From assembly GCF_000220505.1 (NCBI RefSeq), contig NZ_AFPJ01000005.1:1-57502 (forward strand): 57,502 nt of DNA, in the 5' to 3' direction. The DNA is from Microbulbifer agarilyticus S89 (GTDB lineage: Bacteria; Pseudomonadota; Gammaproteobacteria; Pseudomonadales; Cellvibrionaceae). The position numbers were made by a program, and so were the translations under genes. Below, piece after piece: positions 11,609 through 20,462 of the stretch. The notes beneath the pieces were generated by a model, which made no database searches, was not told the DNA's origin, and saw only the letters and a program-made list of their open reading frames with translations. Positions within the stretch are counted from its first letter, which is position 1, and each line of letters opens with the position of its first letter.

Positions 11609-12700
11609 TCAGTCTAGTTCGATGGCAGTGAAGCTCGCCTGCGCATAGTGACCTTGTGCACGGTCTTGCTCCCAGACCCCTGAGCCTGCACAGCCTGCAT
11701 ACCACATACCCTGCTGGTTTTTACTGCTGCATTGGTTGTAGGCGCCGGCTTTAAAGTAAAACCAGTCGCCGCTATAGCCAGCTGGGTTATCCAGTGGGTC
11801 GACTTCACCGTAGGCGTCAACGTTGTTGGCAAGGTCGATGGTGTATTCCACGCGCGGTTTATTTGCCGCTTCAAAGGTTAGCTGCATAACATTGTCGATC
11901 ACATCGACCGTATAGCTAAAAGATTCATCGAGCTTGATGCCCTTGTCTCCCGGGTTCTCCGCGGACTCCCAGGTGTTGCCCCACACTGGGTAGGCAATAT
12001 CGGTACGGTTGGGGTTATCTTTTTCCAGGTTGCGCTCGTAAGTCCAGAATACGGAACCGTATTCGTGACCCGGCCACTTCTTGTAGTAAATCTTGAGTGG
12101 TTCGTTGCCGTAACCAAAACCGGCATCGAGCATGCTCGGGTCTTTACCGGCATGGATTTGCCCGACAACCACCGAGAACGCCGGTTTTTTATTGGGGTGC
12201 GCCGCCTCGATAGCCACATGATTGACCGCCAGGGTTGCTGACAGGCGGCCACCAATCGCGCCGTATTCATGCGCCCTGGGGTGCGAAGCCAGCACAAAAT
12301 TATTACCGGGTGCTTTGGTCTTGGATTTCACCGGGTCGATCATCTGCCGCAGCTCACTGCGGGTATTGGTGGAATTCGCGGTAGTCATGGCCTTGTTCGG
12401 CGCGGCGAATACCAGCTCACCTTGTTCGTTGCCGTAGAAAAAGCGGGGCTCATACAGGCGCATGATATTGGGTGGCCCAACCTCATCAATCTTGCCGTCA
12501 CCATTGCTGTCCATGGGCAAGGTGATCTTCCAGTTGTTCAGGTCCACCAGCGCTCCCGGCACTACCACCGCCGCTTTCCCAGAAACAGGCGAAGTGGCAG
12601 GCTTTTGTTCTGGTCCGCTATGACATGAAGACAACAAAATGCTGACGCTGGCCGCTGCGATGAGGTGAAAAGTTTTGTGTTTGCTGTGCTGGTTTATCAT
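11609..12700 (-). CDS. Polysaccharide lyase family 7 (alginate lyase) lipoprotein
   Basis: 363 residues. The N terminus is a lipoprotein signal with lipobox LSSC (C26), so the enzyme is probably anchored in the outer membrane. Three PL7 hallmarks are visible in order: RSELR at 114-118, QIH at 181-183 and YFKAGAYNQ at 315-323, which form the beta-jelly-roll active groove. It cleaves alginate by beta-elimination; mannuronate or guluronate preference cannot be decided here, though QIH rather than QVH often goes with G-containing substrates. The gene stands alone, without transporter or other lyases nearby, and is convergent with glmS. A GGGAAA sequence precedes the ATG. Family assignment is strong. 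Confidence 0.93.
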   Translation of the reverse strand: MINQHSKHKTFHLIAAASVSILLSSCHSGPEQKPATSPVSGKAAVVVPGALVDLNNWKITLPMDSNGDGKIDEVGPPNIMRLYEPRFFYGNEQGELVFAAPNKAMTTANSTNTRSELRQMIDPVKSKTKAPGNNFVLASHPRAHEYGAIGGRLSATLAVNHVAIEAAHPNKKPAFSVVVGQIHAGKDPSMLDAGFGYGNEPLKIYYKKWPGHEYGSVFWTYERNLEKDNPNRTDIAYPVWGNTWESAENPGDKGIKLDESFSYTVDVIDNVMQLTFEAANKPRVEYTIDLANNVDAYGEVDPLDNPAGYSGDWFYFKAGAYNQCSSKNQQGMWYAGCAGSGVWEQDRAQGHYAQASFTAIELD

Positions 12701-12829
12701 TATGTTTTCCCGCGAATAACGATACTCCCGAGACTAAGTGCAGTGTTCGCTGAGTGTAAAGTAATAAACCAGTAAAGTAGGATTATTGGTCAACCAATTT
12801 TCGACGGACGCTGGTACAAAAGAAAAAAG

Positions 12830-12860
12830 AAAACGGCAGCGCTGGTTGCGCTGCCGTTTT
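12830..12860 (-). terminator. Intrinsic terminator of the fasciclin gene
   Basis: A perfect 13-base stem (12830-12842 with 12848-12860, AAAACGGCAGCGC and complement) and loop TGGTT lies 30 bases past the stop. On the minus strand it is followed by a T-rich tract TCTTTTTTCTTTT. Confidence 0.85.
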
Positions 12861-12889
12861 CGCTTTTACCGTTAGTGTGTATCAGGCAA

Positions 12890-13429
12890 TTACTTGCTCG
12901 GCATCAGCACACCATCAATCACATGTACCACACCATTTGAATTCATGATGTCGGCCTGCACCACGTTTACGGTGTTGCCCTTCGCATCGGTTACGGTCAC
13001 CTTGTCGCCCATCAGCTTCAGGGTAAGTTCGTCACCTTGCACGGTTTTCACTTTGGCATGGCCACCGCCTTGTTTGATGAGTCCCACTACCATTTCTGCA
13101 GTCGCTTTGCTGGGAACGACATGATAGGTGAGGATCTTTTTCAGCTTGTCCTTGTTTTCCGGTTTCAACAACATTTCCACGGTACCCGCAGGTAGCGCGG
13201 CGAAGGCATCATTGGTTGGGGCAAACACGGTGAATGGACCGTCGCCTTTCAGTGTATCGACCAGTTCGGCCGCCTGCACGGCAGCAACCAGCGTAGACAG
13301 GGCCTCGGCATTCGCGGCGTTCTCCGCGATTGTTTTACTTTCATCCGCTTGTGAGGGCGCACTGATCAGGGCTAGCGCCATAAACGGTGCGAGGAAAACT
13401 TTACTGATTGACATATTGAAGAGAGCCAT
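12890..13429 (-). CDS. Secreted fasciclin (FAS1) domain protein
   Basis: 179 residues: a signal peptide (about 1-28, ending SAPSQA-DE) and one FAS1 domain. The two FAS1 boxes are plain: FTVFAPTNDAFAALP near residue 70 and the C-terminal NGVVHVIDGVLMP. FAS1 proteins mediate adhesion or matrix binding; in marine bacteria single-domain secreted forms are common and their partner is unknown. AGAGG lies seven bases before the chosen ATG. It is transcribed alone, divergent from cydAB, with its own terminator. Family certain, biological role open. Confidence 0.95.
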   Translation of the reverse strand: MALFNMSISKVFLAPFMALALISAPSQADESKTIAENAANAEALSTLVAAVQAAELVDTLKGDGPFTVFAPTNDAFAALPAGTVEMLLKPENKDKLKKILTYHVVPSKATAEMVVGLIKQGGGHAKVKTVQGDELTLKLMGDKVTVTDAKGNTVNVVQADIMNSNGVVHVIDGVLMPSK

Positions 13430-13708
13430 AAAAAACCTCTGAATGAAACTCAGGTAAAAGAGTAGTGCCGGACCGAGCCGGAATCGTCAGGGAGTATAGT
13501 GTGCTGCTCTCCAGGTCCACACCGGCACGGATACCGACGTCGGCTGGCGACACCATCGTTGCGGGCTGCCTGCGGTCGTCACTCGCTTATCGTCTCTCGC
13601 CTCTTGCTTCTCGCTACCAAGCAAAAGCCAATAGCCACGCTAGACAGGTGCCAAATAGCGACTACTTTTGAAGGTGCGAAATACGTATCTTTGCCTGAGG
13701 GACCAGCC

Positions 13709-15142
13709 GTGTTTGAGCATTTAGACGCCGTATTTCTGGCGCGGGTGCAGTTTGCCTTTACCGTTTCGTTTCATTTTATCTTTCCCGCGTTCTCTATTGG
13801 GCTGGCGAGTTACCTGATGGTGCTCGAAGGCCTCTGGTTAAAGACCGGGCGTGGCGTCTATGCCAATTTATATCGCTACTGGTTAAAGATCTTCGCCGTT
13901 GGTTTTGGAATGGGGGTCGTTTCCGGAATCGTGCTGTCGTACCAGTTTGGCACCAACTGGTCCGAGTTTTCCCACAAGGCGGGGCCGGTGATCGGCCCGC
14001 TGATGGGTTATGAGGTGATCACCGCATTTTTCCTCGAGGCGGGATTTCTCGGGGTGATGCTGTTTGGTATCAATAAGGTGGGCAAGGGGCTGCATTTTTT
14101 CGCCACCTGCATGGTGGCCCTGGGCACCTTTGTATCTGCATTCTGGATTCTTTCCGTCAACTCCTGGATGCAGACCCCGGCGGGGTTTGCGATCAATGAC
14201 CAGGGGCAATTTATTGTTGGCAGTTCGTGGTGGGATGTCATATTCAACCCGAGTTTTCCCTACCGGCTCACCCATACCGTAATAGCCGCTTACCTCACCA
14301 CCGCCTTTGCGGTGGGTGGCGTCGGTGCCTGGCACCTGCTCAAGGACCGCGCCAATATTGGCGCGCGCAAAATGTTTTCCATGGCGATGTGGATGGCGGT
14401 AATCGTCACCCCGATTCAGATTGTGGCAGGTGATCTACATGGCCTGAATACCCTCGAGCATCAGCCGGCCAAGGTACTGGCGATGGAGGGTGACTTTCAG
14501 CCCAGTCCGAATGGTGCGCCACTCATCCTGTTTGGTATTCCCGATGAAGAGGCGGCAACCGTGCATTACCAGCTGGCAATACCCAAGCTGGGTTCCCTGA
14601 TTCTCAAGCACGACCCAAATGCTCCGTTACCCGGCCTGACGGACTTCCCGCGCGAAGAGTGGCCCCCGGTGGCTGTGGTGTTCTGGTCTTTTCGGGTGAT
14701 GGTGGCGATCGGCTTCGCGATGCTGGCACTGGGCCTGTGGAGCCTGGTTGCACGCCATCGAAAACGCCTGTTCGAGTCGCGGGCGCTACATCGCGCGGCA
14801 GTATTTATGGGCCCGTCTGGATTTGTGGCGGTGATCGCCGGCTGGATAACCACGGAGGTGGGGCGCCAGCCGTATACGGTGTATGGACTGATGAAAACAG
14901 TAGACTCGGCCTCGCCCCTGGATGCACCTGCCGTCGCGGCATCACTGATTGCGTTTATTGTGGTGTACTCGGCAATCTTCGGCATGGGGATTTACTACTT
15001 GTTGCGCTTGATGGCGAATCCGCCGCATCGCGGTGAGCCGGAACCTCCAAATGTGCCAACCTATGCGGCGGGTATTACCCCAGCAGCCAGCCTGGAACCC
15101 CATGCATCGCAACCAGCGGGAGGTTCCGATGGAACAACTTGA
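13709..15142 (+). CDS. cydA: Cytochrome bd-type (CIO) quinol oxidase subunit I
   Basis: 477 residues from a GTG at 13709, chosen because GAGGGA precedes it by seven bases and the product then begins FEHLDAVFLARVQFAFTVSFHFIFPA, the usual N terminus of CydA/CioA. H22 corresponds to the heme b595 ligand of E. coli CydA. The longer upstream reading has no family character. The protein has about nine membrane spans. The short quinol loop and the extended similarity of the start to CioA indicate the cyanide-insensitive-oxidase branch. It reduces oxygen with quinol at high affinity in the inner membrane. It overlaps cydB by 14 bases. The 279 bases upstream show no convincing Fnr/Anr site. Confidence 0.95.
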   Translation: MFEHLDAVFLARVQFAFTVSFHFIFPAFSIGLASYLMVLEGLWLKTGRGVYANLYRYWLKIFAVGFGMGVVSGIVLSYQFGTNWSEFSHKAGPVIGPLMGYEVITAFFLEAGFLGVMLFGINKVGKGLHFFATCMVALGTFVSAFWILSVNSWMQTPAGFAINDQGQFIVGSSWWDVIFNPSFPYRLTHTVIAAYLTTAFAVGGVGAWHLLKDRANIGARKMFSMAMWMAVIVTPIQIVAGDLHGLNTLEHQPAKVLAMEGDFQPSPNGAPLILFGIPDEEAATVHYQLAIPKLGSLILKHDPNAPLPGLTDFPREEWPPVAVVFWSFRVMVAIGFAMLALGLWSLVARHRKRLFESRALHRAAVFMGPSGFVAVIAGWITTEVGRQPYTVYGLMKTVDSASPLDAPAVAASLIAFIVVYSAIFGMGIYYLLRLMANPPHRGEPEPPNVPTYAAGITPAASLEPHASQPAGGSDGTT

Positions 15143-16133
15143 TTTGCCGCTGATCTGGGCGGGGCTTATTTGCTTCGCCATTTTCGCCTATGTGGTACTG
15201 GATGGCTTCGACCTGGGCGTGGGTATCCTCTCGCCGGTGCTGGAACCGGGACATGAACGGGACCAGGCAATCAATTCCATCGCACCTTTCTGGGATGGCA
15301 ATGAAACCTGGCTGGTCATGGGTGGTGGCGGCCTGCTGGCGGTGTTTCCCCTCGCCTACGCCATCATTTTGCCGGCGACCTATCCGCTGATGATTGCCAT
15401 GCTGCTGGGGCTGGTATTTCGCGGCGCCGCGTTTGAATTCCGCTGGCGCGACCCCCGACATCAGCCGCTGTGGGACCTGATCATCAATATTGGCTCGACC
15501 GTGGCCGCCCTGGCGCAGGGCATTACCATCGGTGCGATACTCCAGGGCATCAAGGTCGAGAACAACGCCTATGCCGGCGGTTGGCTGGACTGGTTGAGCC
15601 CATTCAGTATTCTCACTGGCGTGGCGGTGGTGATTGGCTATGCGTTGCTGGGTGCCACCTGGTTGATCCGCAAAACCGAAGGCGGGTGCCAGCGCCACGC
15701 TCACCGCCTGGCCTACTGGCTGGCCGCCGCGACCGTCGCAGCAATCATTGCGGTTAGCCTGGCAACGCCGTTTCTGCATAATGACTACTGGCGCCGCTGG
15801 TTTGAAATGCCGCAGGTTTTACTCACTGCGCAGGTGCCGTTGCTTGTGGCGATTTGCACCGGGGTACTTTTTTGGAGCCTGAATAAGGGGCGTGAATTGT
15901 TGCCGTTTGTCATGGCGCTGGCCCTGTTCCTGTTAGGCTTTATTGGGCTGTGTATCAGTATTTACCCGAATATGATCCCGCCGTCGATCAGCCTGTGGGA
16001 GGCGGCCGCACCGCGGGATAGCCAGCTGTTTCTGTTGGTGGGCGCGGTATTTATTATCCCGGTTATCCTGGGTTATACCGGCTGGGCATATTGGGTGTTC
16101 CGCGGCAAGGTGGGCACCGAGGGGTACCACTGA
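15129..16133 (+). CDS. cydB: Cytochrome bd-type (CIO) quinol oxidase subunit II
   Basis: 334 residues, typical CydB length (E. coli 379, CioB about 335). The start at 15129 follows GGGAGG and lies inside the end of cydA; the longer upstream frame is only cydA shadow. The sequence begins with a first helix containing YVVLDGFDLGVGIL and continues with WDGNETWLVMGGGGLLAVFP, both hallmarks of subunit II. About eight membrane spans. It partners CydA to form the oxidase. The stop codon TGA overlaps the next ATG (TGATG), pointing to coupled translation of the small third subunit. Confidence 0.95.
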   Translation: MEQLDLPLIWAGLICFAIFAYVVLDGFDLGVGILSPVLEPGHERDQAINSIAPFWDGNETWLVMGGGGLLAVFPLAYAIILPATYPLMIAMLLGLVFRGAAFEFRWRDPRHQPLWDLIINIGSTVAALAQGITIGAILQGIKVENNAYAGGWLDWLSPFSILTGVAVVIGYALLGATWLIRKTEGGCQRHAHRLAYWLAAATVAAIIAVSLATPFLHNDYWRRWFEMPQVLLTAQVPLLVAICTGVLFWSLNKGRELLPFVMALALFLLGFIGLCISIYPNMIPPSISLWEAAAPRDSQLFLLVGAVFIIPVILGYTGWAYWVFRGKVGTEGYH

Positions 16134-16249
16134 TGAAAACTGCAGCGAGCGCCTGGAAACGCCTGGGTTGGATGGTGTTGATCTGGATGACGAGTGTAGC
16201 CGCGCTCGGCAGCCTGTCGCTGGTGCTCAAGTGGTGGCTTGGCGGTTAA
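16133..16249 (+). CDS. DUF2474-type small membrane subunit of cytochrome bd oxidase
   Basis: A 38-residue open frame beginning at the TGATG overlap with the cydB stop and ending TAA. The product has a short basic N terminus (MKTAASAWKRLGW), one membrane helix (MVLIWMTSVAALGSLSLVL) and a KWWLGG tail. This pattern and place, immediately after cioB/cydB, match the DUF2474 family, functionally comparable to CydX, which stabilises the oxidase. It is too short for usual open-frame cut-offs. Family assignment is from pattern and context; fairly confident. Confidence 0.8.
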   Translation: MKTAASAWKRLGWMVLIWMTSVAALGSLSLVLKWWLGG

Positions 16250-16268
16250 CAATGATGTTGTGACTCCG

Positions 16269-16793
16269 ATGAAGAATTTTTTCACGCACCTGGTGCTTGT
16301 TGTCAGCGTGCTTCTCGCAAGCTGTACCGGTATTCCCGAGGGAATCACACCGGTGGATAATTTCAGCCTCGATCGGTACCTGGGGCGCTGGTATGAAATC
16401 GCGCGCCTGGACCACTCATTTGAGCGCGGCTTGAGCCGCGTGACTGCTGAATACACTTTGCTGGAAGATGGCGGCGTCAGAGTGGTCAATCGCGGCTTCG
16501 ATGCGGAAAAGGGCAAGTGGCAGCAGGCGGCGGGCAAGGCATATTTCGTTGGCGCGCCCGACGTTGGTCACCTGAAAGTATCTTTCTTCGGTCCCTTTTA
16601 CGGCTCCTATATCGTGTTCGATCTGGATGAGGACTATCGCTACGCAATGGTTGCGGGTCCGAGCCGTTCCTATCTGTGGTTACTAGCGCGTACACCCACG
16701 GTGGATGAGACGGTGAAACAGCGCTTTATCCGCCGCGCAGAAGCCCTCGGCTTCGATACCCGCTCCCTGATTTTTGTCGAGCAGGCACCTTGA
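16269..16793 (+). CDS. Blc-type outer-membrane lipocalin lipoprotein
   Basis: 174 residues from the ATG at 16269. This start gives a lipoprotein signal with lipobox LASC (C19); a longer in-frame TTG reading at 16239 does not, but no clear ribosome site precedes the chosen ATG. The lipocalin signature (Y)LGRWYEIARLDHSFERG lies at about 37-53, followed by the beta-barrel strands and the YLWLLARTPTV region near residue 138, then a C-terminal helix. Bacterial lipocalins bind fatty acids or lysophospholipids at the outer membrane and are usually stress-induced. It follows the bd oxidase genes by 19 bases and may be co-transcribed. Confidence 0.93.
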   Translation: MKNFFTHLVLVVSVLLASCTGIPEGITPVDNFSLDRYLGRWYEIARLDHSFERGLSRVTAEYTLLEDGGVRVVNRGFDAEKGKWQQAAGKAYFVGAPDVGHLKVSFFGPFYGSYIVFDLDEDYRYAMVAGPSRSYLWLLARTPTVDETVKQRFIRRAEALGFDTRSLIFVEQAP

Positions 16794-16956
16794 GGGTGGT
16801 TGCTCGACCCGCAATTCTCATTCCGCTGCAGGCCACATATGTAACCCACCGTTCTAATTATTTCTTTAACTCCGCGTACCCGTTCTTTCCGGCGGCCAGT
16901 AGTCAGCCTTATCTATACTGCCAGTAACGGATGGCGAGTTACTCTGTGAGGGCGGT

Positions 16957-17499
16957 GTGGGCTCAGGTATTTGCAAAGGTGAGCGGGCATGTGTGGCCGC
17001 GAGCGCAGCGCCGAGCTGTCCCGCCCGGCGCCGGTTTGTTCGTCACCAGTTGGTACTGGGTGCCAGCCTCATGGGTGGCAGTATGGCGCCGGTTTTTTCC
17101 CAGTCGGAGCGCATGCCGGACAGAGCCGAGAGCGTACAGCACCGGCTGGAAAAGTTCTTTTCCGTGTCCCAGAAACTATTTCATCCGCTGCCCATCGGCA
17201 CACCGTTGGACAGGCGTGTTGCGGCGCGCTTGCTGGTTGCACTGAATGACCAGTACCCAAGCTTCACGCAACAGCTCGACCTTTTGCCCGACGATCCCAA
17301 TGAGGCCGAACGCAACTCGCCGGTAGCGAAACTGATTATTGTCGCGTGGTTTCTCGGCACCGTTGGCTCCACCCTGGTGACCTATGAGCGCGCACTCATG
17401 TACCGGCTCACCTCGGATGCCCTGCCAGTGCCAAGCTACTGCACCGGCAAACCCGGCGACTGGGCCAGGGCACCACAGCTGAAATTCAAGAGGGTCTAG
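16957..17499 (+). CDS. Small TAT-exported subunit of FAD-dependent sugar/alcohol dehydrogenase
   Basis: 180 residues as annotated. The start is not certain: GTG 16957 follows GAGGG by four bases, while an in-frame GTG at 16993 has AGGTGAG at a better nine bases. In both cases a twin-arginine signal follows (ARRRFVRHQLVLGASLMGG), ending near PVFS-QS. The rest resembles the small subunit of membrane-bound FAD sorbitol/gluconate/glucose dehydrogenases (FAD-SLDH type), which escorts the catalytic subunit through the TAT system. It is followed after two bases by the large FAD subunit and then a triheme cytochrome, the complete three-subunit layout. Confidence in role comes mainly from context. Confidence 0.75.
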   Translation: MGSGICKGERACVAASAAPSCPARRRFVRHQLVLGASLMGGSMAPVFSQSERMPDRAESVQHRLEKFFSVSQKLFHPLPIGTPLDRRVAARLLVALNDQYPSFTQQLDLLPDDPNEAERNSPVAKLIIVAWFLGTVGSTLVTYERALMYRLTSDALPVPSYCTGKPGDWARAPQLKFKRV

Positions 17500-17501
17500 G
17501 T

Positions 17502-19109
17502 TTGGCGAGCAGGGATGCGGAGTATGTCGTAATCGGGTCGGGGGTGGCTGGTGCTCTGGTGGCCAACGAGCTGGCCAGGGCCGGGAAATCCGTACTCATC
17601 CTCGAGGCCGGGCCGCGGGTAGCGCGCTGGCGCACCGTCGAGCGCTTTCGCAACCAGCTGGATAAAACCGACTTCATGGCCGCCTACCGATCACCGCGGT
17701 GGGCGCCCCACCCCGAGTACGGTGAATTCGCCAACAATTACCTGATCTTCAAAGGCAGCCACAAATTCAATCAACAGTACATTCGCTCGGTCGGCGGCAC
17801 TACCTGGCACTGGGCGGCTGCCTGCTGGCGCTTTTTGCCGAATGATTTCAAGCTGAAAAGCCTGTATGGCGTCGGTCGCGATTGGCCACTGGAATATGCC
17901 GACCTGGAGCCCTGGTATTACCGCGCGGAACAGGAACTCGGTGTGTGGGGGCCGCAAGATGAGGAGCTGGGTTCCCCGCGCAGTGCGGCCTACCCCATGC
18001 AACCGCTACCCCTCTCTTACAACGATGCGCGACTCAAGGCGCGCATGAACCGACACAACCCCGCGTGGCGAGTGGTTACCGAACCGGTGGCCCGCAATAG
18101 CCGGCCTTACGATGGTCGGCCAACCTGTTGTGGCAACAACAACTGTATGCCCATTTGCCCGATTGGTGCGATGTACAACGGCATCGTCCATGTGGAAAAA
18201 GCTGAGGCCAATGGCGCAGAATTGATCGACAGCGCCGTGGTCAACCGGCTGGTTACCGAGGGTGACCGAATCGTGGCGGCCGAATACAAGGACCCCCGCG
18301 GCGAGAGCCATCGCGTAACCGGGCAGAAATTTGTACTGGCGGCGAACGGCATCGAGACGCCAAAACTGATGCTGATGTCCGAGGCGCGCAACCACCCGAA
18401 TGGGATCGGCAATCGCTCCGATATGGTGGGGCGTAACCTGATGGACCATCCCGGTACAGGCGTCCACTTCTATGCCGATGAGCGACTGTGGCCTGGGCGC
18501 GGGCCGCAGGAAATGACCTCGGCGGTGGGCTTCCGGGACGGGGCATTTCGCAGTGAATTTGCGGGCAAGAAACTGCATCTGTCGAACAGCTCTGCGGTGC
18601 ACAAAGCAACCATGGCGGTTCTGAAACAGACGGAGACAGGGAACGTACTGCAACTCACCGAGCAGCTGCGCGAGCGCGCCGCGACGTATGTGGAATTCAA
18701 CAGCTTCCACGAAATCCTGCCGCAGCCGCAAAATCGCATCCAGCCCAGCAGCACCGAAAAAGACGCCATTGGTATTCCGCGCCCCGAAATCACCTATGCG
18801 ATCGATGACTATGTGGTGAGAAGTGCTGCACACACCCGCAAGCACTACGCAGAAATTGCTCAGCTGATGGGGGGTACGGAAGTCACTTTTGCGGATAAGT
18901 TTGCCCCCAACAACCACATTACCGGCTCCACGATCATGGGTAGCAGCGCGGCAGACTCGGTTGTCGATAGCGACTGTCGCACCTTCGATCATCCGAACCT
19001 ATTTATTGCAGGCAGCTCGGTGATGCCCTCCGTAGGAACCGTCAATGTAACCCTCACCATTGCCGCGCTCGCCCTGCGCCTGGCAGATACCCTGGTCAGG
19101 GAGGGCTGA
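17502..19109 (+). CDS. GMC-family FAD dehydrogenase, catalytic subunit
   Basis: 535 residues from a TTG start directly behind the small-subunit stop; AGAGGGT lies just upstream. The N-terminal dinucleotide fold VIGSGVAGALVANELA (9-24) binds FAD. Cysteines 209, 210, 215 and 219 in CCGNNNCMPIC have the same spacing as the [3Fe-4S] ligand region of bacterial FAD-glucose dehydrogenase, which passes electrons to the cytochrome subunit. The C-terminal GMC segment contains NHITGSTIMG and GTVNVTLTIAALALRLAD. It oxidises a sugar, sugar acid or polyol in the periplasm, exported with its TAT partner. The exact substrate (gluconate, sorbitol, glucose or other) cannot be read from sequence. Confidence 0.9.
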   Translation: MASRDAEYVVIGSGVAGALVANELARAGKSVLILEAGPRVARWRTVERFRNQLDKTDFMAAYRSPRWAPHPEYGEFANNYLIFKGSHKFNQQYIRSVGGTTWHWAAACWRFLPNDFKLKSLYGVGRDWPLEYADLEPWYYRAEQELGVWGPQDEELGSPRSAAYPMQPLPLSYNDARLKARMNRHNPAWRVVTEPVARNSRPYDGRPTCCGNNNCMPICPIGAMYNGIVHVEKAEANGAELIDSAVVNRLVTEGDRIVAAEYKDPRGESHRVTGQKFVLAANGIETPKLMLMSEARNHPNGIGNRSDMVGRNLMDHPGTGVHFYADERLWPGRGPQEMTSAVGFRDGAFRSEFAGKKLHLSNSSAVHKATMAVLKQTETGNVLQLTEQLRERAATYVEFNSFHEILPQPQNRIQPSSTEKDAIGIPRPEITYAIDDYVVRSAAHTRKHYAEIAQLMGGTEVTFADKFAPNNHITGSTIMGSSAADSVVDSDCRTFDHPNLFIAGSSVMPSVGTVNVTLTIAALALRLADTLVREG

Positions 19110-19115
19110 GCAGCG

Positions 19116-20444
19116 ATGCACCGGTATGCCCTACGGCTAATGGCAGGTTGTGCCGCTCTGGTCCTGTTGGCGGTCTGGCAAGTGGTTGCTCAGGAAATCT
19201 GGGATGAGGCTGCAGCCGCTTCCGTGAACAAAGAGTTAAACCGGGCCGACCTGATTGAACAGGGTCGCTACCTGTCTGTTGCCGCTGACTGCAAAGCCTG
19301 CCACACCGCAGAAGACGGCTCTGTTTATGCGGGTGGTCGGCCACTGCAGGTGCCATTTCTGGGAACCCTGTATTCGAGCAATATTACCCCGGATATTGCC
19401 ACCGGCATCGGCGGCTGGACCCTCGAGGAATTTGACCGGGCGCTGCGCGAAGGGATTGGCAAGGATGGGCGCAACCTGTATCCGGCGATGCCCTACCCCT
19501 CCTTCGCAAAGATTACCGATGAGGACATCAAGGCACTCTATGCGTATTTTCTGTTCGGCGTCGCCCCGGTTCATGAAGTCCCGCCAACCAATAAAATCCC
19601 GCAATTGCTCAGCGCGCGCTGGCCCATCTATTTTTGGAACTTGTTGTTTACGCCCAACAAACCCTTTGAACCGAATCCACAGAAAAGTGATGCGTGGAAC
19701 CGCGGCGCCTATCTCGTACAGGGGCCGTCGCACTGCGGTGAATGTCATACGCCGCGCGGTATCGCCTTGCAGGCGAAAGCGTTTGATGAAACCAAAAAAG
19801 GATATTTGGCCGGCGGCCCGGTACTGGACGGTTGGGAAGCGTACAACATCACCCCCGATCCCATCGGCGGTATTGGCAAATGGACCGCCGAGCAGCTTAC
19901 CCAATACCTGAAAACCGGGCATGTGAACCGGCTGGCCCAAGCGGGCGGCTCCATGGCAGAGGCCATCGAAAACAGCCTTGCCAATATGCACGACCGCGAT
20001 ATCGCCGCAATCGTCACCTACCTGCGTGACATTCCTCCGGTGCAGGGCGGAGTGCGGTTGCCGCGGCAGAGCCTCGGTAATCCCGCCACTGATGTGGTCA
20101 TCCTGCGCGGCAACCCATTGTCCCGCGATATCGACCCGAGGAAGCAGGCAGACGGCGCGCGACTGTATCTGGGCTTTTGTGCGACCTGCCACGGCGTGGA
20201 CGGAACTGGCAGCAAGGACGGGTATTACCCCTCACTGATCCGCAACTCGACCGTTGGCGCGGCGGACGACCACAACTTACGCCAGGCAATACTGCAGGGC
20301 ATTAGTCGCACCATTGATGGTGAAGAAAAAATGATGCCCGGGTTTGTCGATAAGCTGGATGAAGCACAGCTCAAGCGACTGCTGGATTATTTGCGTGCAC
20401 AGTTTGCGGTACCGCCGCGGCAAGCAGGGGCAGCGAAAAACTGA
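19116..20444 (+). CDS. Triheme cytochrome c subunit of the FAD dehydrogenase
   Basis: 442 residues. After an N-terminal hydrophobic signal (about 5-26, ending VVAQ-E) come three CxxCH heme sites: CKACH at 59-63, CGECH at 207-211 and CATCH at 355-359, the spacing of the triheme subunits of alcohol, gluconate and sorbitol dehydrogenases. It carries electrons from the FAD/FeS subunit to ubiquinone or a terminal oxidase. The ATG is seven bases after the large-subunit stop, so it is in the same operon. A nearby bd-type quinol oxidase is a plausible, unproven, electron outlet. High confidence in family and complex membership. Confidence 0.93.
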   Translation: MHRYALRLMAGCAALVLLAVWQVVAQEIWDEAAAASVNKELNRADLIEQGRYLSVAADCKACHTAEDGSVYAGGRPLQVPFLGTLYSSNITPDIATGIGGWTLEEFDRALREGIGKDGRNLYPAMPYPSFAKITDEDIKALYAYFLFGVAPVHEVPPTNKIPQLLSARWPIYFWNLLFTPNKPFEPNPQKSDAWNRGAYLVQGPSHCGECHTPRGIALQAKAFDETKKGYLAGGPVLDGWEAYNITPDPIGGIGKWTAEQLTQYLKTGHVNRLAQAGGSMAEAIENSLANMHDRDIAAIVTYLRDIPPVQGGVRLPRQSLGNPATDVVILRGNPLSRDIDPRKQADGARLYLGFCATCHGVDGTGSKDGYYPSLIRNSTVGAADDHNLRQAILQGISRTIDGEEKMMPGFVDKLDEAQLKRLLDYLRAQFAVPPRQAGAAKN

Positions 20445-20462
20445 TGATGGGGAGCGCACGAC

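Noticed and set aside
16840-16856. ATATGTAACCCACC near the end of the lipocalin spacer, as a possible Pho box.
   Set aside because: Only one half-site is present and there is no second repeat at 11 bases.
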